In this document: positions 61,125 to 64,000 of the stretch, one piece after another
Layout of the letters: each line of letters begins with the position of its first letter
Numbering within the stretch: the first letter of the stretch is position 1
Source: Pelobacter sp.
GTDB lineage: Bacteria > Desulfobacterota > Desulfuromonadia > Geobacterales > Pseudopelobacteraceae
Reading direction: 5' to 3'
NCBI GenBank assembly: GCA_030824515.1
Contig: JAVBXN010000016.1
Span: 17,733 to 81,732 of the forward strand
Length of the DNA: 64,000 bases
Position numbers and translations under genes: made by a program
The notes under the pieces: generated by a model
Databases searched by the model: none
What the model was told of the DNA's origin: nothing
The model's input: only the letters and a program-made list of their open reading frames with translations

Positions 61125-61150
61125 GAGGTGGGAGCATCGGCTCCCATCTC
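61125..61150 (+). terminator. Hairpin after the porin gene
   Basis: GAGGTGGGAGC pairs with GCTCCCATCTC (one G-T pair) around ATCG, 9 bp after the porin stop. No T-run; probably a terminator or stabiliser. Confidence 0.5.
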
Positions 61151-61334
61151 AGGCTATGCCGCCTGCATATGATAACAGTGAAATCATAATGTGTCGGTAG
61201 CAGCCGCTGAAAGTTGTTATGGTCGGATCGTTTCGACATTACCTCTTTGTACGGAATTATGACTTAACAGCTACGCCTACAGAGCTTTACTCACACTGAT
61301 TTCAACAAAACCTAAATTTAATTCAGAGGCAATA

Positions 61335-61886
61335 ATGAAAACGCCCGCCGTTTCATTTGTCGCAAAATCAGGCACCGGCAAGACCACGTTGCTGGAAAAA
61401 GTTATCTGTGAACTCAAGAAGCGCGGCTACCGTGTAGGAGTCATCAAGCATGATGCCCACCGCTTCGATATCGACCATCCCGGCAAGGATAGCCACCGCC
61501 TGACTCAAGCCGGCGCTGACACCATGTTGATTTCCTCGCAGGATAAACTGGCCGTTATAAAACAGCACACCGTAGAACCATCTCTTACCGAGCTGATTGC
61601 ATCCTATTTTTCCGGCGTCGACCTGATTTTAATCGAGGGCTTTAAAAAAGACAGCCTTCCCAAAATCGAGGTGCACCGCCGCGACTGGAACCCCATACTG
61701 CTGTGCCGTGGCGAACATCACGACCCCAACCTGCTGGCAGTGGCCAGCGATGAGCCATTGCAATTGGATGTGCCGGTGCTGGATCTCAACCAACCTTCAC
61801 AAGTGGCGGATTTTGTGGAGCAGCGGATCATTCATTCGGCTGACCAACGCCACTCAGCAACCAATGACATCCCAGCAACAACGTGA
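61335..61886 (+). CDS. mobB: Molybdopterin-guanine dinucleotide biosynthesis adaptor MobB
   Basis: 183 residues: FVAKSGTGKTTLLEKVICEL (P-loop), RVGVIKHDAHRFDIDHPGKD, SHRLTQAGADTMLISSQDKL and VDLILIEGFKKDSLPKIEVH, all typical for MobB. It helps MobA convert Mo-molybdopterin to the guanine dinucleotide form used by DMSO-reductase-family enzymes; a cytosine dinucleotide alternative is conceivable. No RBS better than AGAGGC upstream. mobA is absent. Confidence 0.9.
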   Translation: MKTPAVSFVAKSGTGKTTLLEKVICELKKRGYRVGVIKHDAHRFDIDHPGKDSHRLTQAGADTMLISSQDKLAVIKQHTVEPSLTELIASYFSGVDLILIEGFKKDSLPKIEVHRRDWNPILLCRGEHHDPNLLAVASDEPLQLDVPVLDLNQPSQVADFVEQRIIHSADQRHSATNDIPATT

Positions 61887-62096
61887 TTTATTTCGGCTCA
61901 GTTATATACAAGGTATACTAATTTACTTTCACATAGATTGAAGATTAATTAAAATGACACGTGTTGTTGCTGTCAGTAACTGATAAAAAGGCTATCAACG
62001 GTCATTGCCGGCATTCCACCGGCTGGAAACAAATATTTCGAGGATTTTTGTTAGCTATTTGACTAAGAGCTCTTCCCAATTAATGGAGGTTTTGGC

Positions 62097-63443
62097 ATGA
62101 ATAGAACTGTTAACGTTAATGAAGCGTTTGACAATCTTCCTTTTACACCATATCAAACGTGGATCTGTTTACTCTGTTTTTCCATTGTTTTTTTTGACGG
62201 CTTTGACTTGACGGTCATCGGAGTGGCAATACCCAAAATTGCAGAGCATCTGAAAGTAAGCCCTGTCGAAATTGGCGCAGCGTTAAGCATTGGCCAATTG
62301 GGTCCCATGATTGGTGCCGTCGTTCTGGGAATGATAGCTGATCGTTACGGACGCAAAAAGACCATGTTTTTTTCTGCTTTGGTTTTTGGATTTTTTACTT
62401 ATATGATTTCACACATTACCTCTACAACCGATCTGGCTTTATATCGCTTCCTCTCCGGCGTCGGCATGGGTGGCGCGATTCCCAACGCATTGGCGTTCGG
62501 CAGTGAATACTCTCCGGCCAGGTCGCGAACAACCATGTCCCTTTTCATGTGGGCAGGCATGCCTTTCGGCGCGATGATAGCAGCATTCTCTGCATCCTAT
62601 CTGCTACCTAATCATGGCTGGGAATCCATCTTCATCGTGGGCGGCATCGCCCCTGTTATTATTGCCGTTCTTGTTTTAATGTTTCTTCCTGATTCCTTGC
62701 ATCATCTTGTCAGAACCGGAACAACCAAGTCGATAGCCAAGGCTCGTGAGATTCTGGCAAAGGTTGACAAGGCGTCGCCGCTGTCTGCAAATATTGAACT
62801 TACTGTCGTCAGCCAGGTCAAGGAGAAAGGACTCTCTATCAAAGCCCTGTTTACTGGTGATCGTTTCATGACAACCATCTTGTTATGGGTATTGTTTTTC
62901 GAGAGTTTTTATCTCCTGTGGATCCTCTTCTCATGGGTTCCCACCCTGCTCAAGAAGAGCGGCGCTTCAGTACAACAATATAGCATTGGTTTTGCATTCA
63001 TTCATCTTGGGTCCGTTGTGGCAATATTGTGTATCGGTCGCTGCATGGACAGGTTCAACAAACTGAATGTTGTAAAGTATATTTTCATCTGTGCTTTTTT
63101 CTCCATGATTGCGTTTGGCTATTTCGCGACTGGATATCCATTCGCCGTTGTCATCGTAGTCTCAGTCCTCGCAGGGCTTTTTGTGAATGGCGGCAATTCC
63201 TCGCTAATGGGTCTGGCATCAGCCGTTTATCCTGCTGAAATACGCGCCACAGGGATAGGATGGGCATATGGAATCGGTAAAATAGGCTCCCTGTTTGCCC
63301 CGGTAGTAGGTGGCCTGTATCTGTCTCTGGAGTGGAGTGTTTTTAAAATATGCGCTATTAACGGGCTAGCCGCACTGGTTATTGCGGCATTTGTCATGAT
63401 CTTGCAAAGACATATGCGATCGTCTGCCACTGGCGAGGTGTAA
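62097..63443 (+). CDS. Aromatic acid:H+ symporter-like MFS protein (AAHS family)
   Basis: 448 residues, RBS GGAGG 7 nt upstream. 12 helices; MFS loop signature GMIADRYGRKKTMFFSALVF, and DGFDLTVIGVAIPKIAEHLK near helix 1, which is the aromatic-acid transporter signature (DGxD). AGLFVNGGNSSLMGLASAVY, PAEIRATGIGWAYGIGKIGS follow. Benzoate, 4-hydroxybenzoate or similar substrates are typical. Closest gene to the last UAS; upstream promoter not identified. Confidence 0.9.
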   Translation: MNRTVNVNEAFDNLPFTPYQTWICLLCFSIVFFDGFDLTVIGVAIPKIAEHLKVSPVEIGAALSIGQLGPMIGAVVLGMIADRYGRKKTMFFSALVFGFFTYMISHITSTTDLALYRFLSGVGMGGAIPNALAFGSEYSPARSRTTMSLFMWAGMPFGAMIAAFSASYLLPNHGWESIFIVGGIAPVIIAVLVLMFLPDSLHHLVRTGTTKSIAKAREILAKVDKASPLSANIELTVVSQVKEKGLSIKALFTGDRFMTTILLWVLFFESFYLLWILFSWVPTLLKKSGASVQQYSIGFAFIHLGSVVAILCIGRCMDRFNKLNVVKYIFICAFFSMIAFGYFATGYPFAVVIVVSVLAGLFVNGGNSSLMGLASAVYPAEIRATGIGWAYGIGKIGSLFAPVVGGLYLSLEWSVFKICAINGLAALVIAAFVMILQRHMRSSATGEV

Positions 63444-63847
63444 AAGCGGAGTCAGGATAGACGTATTTGATTGTTCTATTCTGACAACAGTACCTTAATC
63501 GCCCTGTATGTGAACTTGCAAAAGCTGTCTATATCAAGGTTACGTGGAGACCCGACAGGGTCTCCAAAACACTACTCGCCGACATTGCTGCAATCAATTT
63601 TCTCTATGGGCACTCAAAGCCTGTTTCAAAAACTGCCGAGAACACCCTCACTATCTACGTGCTATCGCAGTTTGTTCGGCACCTTCCTGGTAGTCACCCT
63701 ATCCAGCAAATTATTTTTAGTGGTGTCTGAATAAGTCGTATCCACACGGGTCTTCTTAAAGGAGACTTTAGTACAGCTTTTTGCTGATTACAGGCATCAT
63801 ATTACAGTCCTTACAGTAGCTCTCTCCCCTCCCTGCTTATTATCAAA

Positions 63848-63874
63848 TTGATATACGGCTTGTCAAAACAAGAA
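63848..63874. promoter_or_regulatory. UAS dyad before the right-edge promoter
   Basis: TTGATA (63848-63853), TACGGCT, TGTCAA (63861-63866), then AACAAGAA. Located 65-91 bp upstream of the promoter below; matches the moeA and CDGSH sites. Confidence 0.7.
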
Positions 63875-63938
63875 CGCCTACCCCCCAATTTATTCAACAA
63901 TATCAACAATACCGAGCTGTTGCGTATTCACCACCAGA

Positions 63939-63954
63939 TGGCACATTCGTTGCT
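63939..63954 (+). promoter_or_regulatory. Sigma54 -24/-12 promoter at the right edge
   Basis: TGGCACATTCGTTGCT, identical over 16 bases to the moeA promoter. Predicted start near 63966; the gene lies outside the window. Confidence 0.88.
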
Positions 63955-64000
63955 ATTTTATAATGCAACCTGTCTTTGAATATCCCTGAACGAAGCTGTT

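Larger units (their letters stand above)
63444..64000. other. Right-edge control region
   Basis: About 560 bp. Frame remnants (for example SKTLLADIAAINFLYGH at about 63562-63660) look like the end of a lost gene; no family recognised. Its right part has the UAS and sigma54 promoter listed next, driving a gene beyond position 64000. Confidence 0.6.

Noticed and set aside
61140..61160. Possible -24/-12 element before mobB
   Set aside because: GG-to-GC spacing is off by one base; the sequence is part of the porin hairpin.
61955..61970. Possible sigma54 promoter upstream of the AAHS transporter
   Set aside because: TGACAC...TTGC has A instead of the second G and the spacing is one base too long.
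63471..63734. 87-codon frame after the AAHS gene
   Set aside because: No RBS or family; Ser/Leu-rich frame, and another frame looks like a coding remnant instead.

Overview
The window looks like a chromosomal segment from a Geobacter/Pelobacter-type member of the Desulfuromonadota (Desulfuromonadia). This is inferred from the compact ffh-rpsP-KH-rimM-trmD-SPOUT-rplS-rnhB operon, a yedF/DUF3343 pair, several HDOD and MshEN signalling proteins, and a sigma54/XylR-type regulon. Species cannot be fixed from the sequence alone. No rRNA, tRNA or CRISPR array was seen.

Layout. (1) 1-5.5 kb: large secreted repeat proteins on the minus strand (16-unit YVTN propeller, Ig-like, choice-of-anchor and BNR modules), with truncated copies of the same C-terminal cassette, an IS transposase remnant and a chimeric pseudogene joining a BTAD regulator fragment to an FN3/InlB-type fragment. 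(2) 5.5-13.3 kb: housekeeping (dciA-like gene, DUF3343/yedF, SRP and ribosome/tRNA maturation operon, rnhB, metallophosphoesterase). (3) 13.5-17.6 kb: a signalling trio: degenerate EAL-HDOD protein, PilB/GspE-like ATPase with MshEN-type N-terminus, HDOD protein. (4) 17.7-25.9 kb: mltG, nudC, a FecR/DUF6600-like protein, a thymidylate-kinase-like protein with an altered P-loop, HIT protein, membrane proteins, lipoprotein. (5) 25.9-28.3 kb: an AT-rich islet bounded by 64-bp direct repeats that copy the 3' end of a HIT gene; it carries two single-domain response regulators and a decayed outer-membrane gene whose intact paralogue lies at 40.9-41.8 kb. (6) 28-45 kb: accessory mixture (secreted protein, pentapeptide protein, STAS, QueG-like ferredoxin protein, VOC, WYL regulator, DUF1905, DUF1697, GNATs, class D beta-lactamase, VapBC-type pair, flavodoxin-type reductase with divergent HxlR regulator, isochorismatase, ketopantoate-reductase-like protein, MFS).

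(7) 45-64 kb is the most interesting part. A XylR_N/V4R sigma54 activator (57.6-59.2 kb) lies among at least five near-consensus -24/-12 promoters. A dyad TTGATA-N7-TRTCAA followed by AACAAGAA recurs 60-100 bp upstream of three of them (moeA; CDGSH/porin; a gene beyond the right edge). The regulon would include moeA-moaA-NifU-like-CofC-like transferase-DUF169/ferredoxin-GNAT-PhnP-like MBL-flavin reductase-Rep_3 protein, a hemerythrin-Mrp operon, a CDGSH protein plus porin, mobB and an AAHS-type aromatic acid transporter. My reading is that an aromatic (or similar) effector switches on uptake, molybdenum cofactor synthesis and Fe-S/oxygen-handling functions for a Mo/W enzyme system encoded at least partly outside the window. 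An arsM remnant and an aquaglyceroporin-like gene add a possible arsenic connection.
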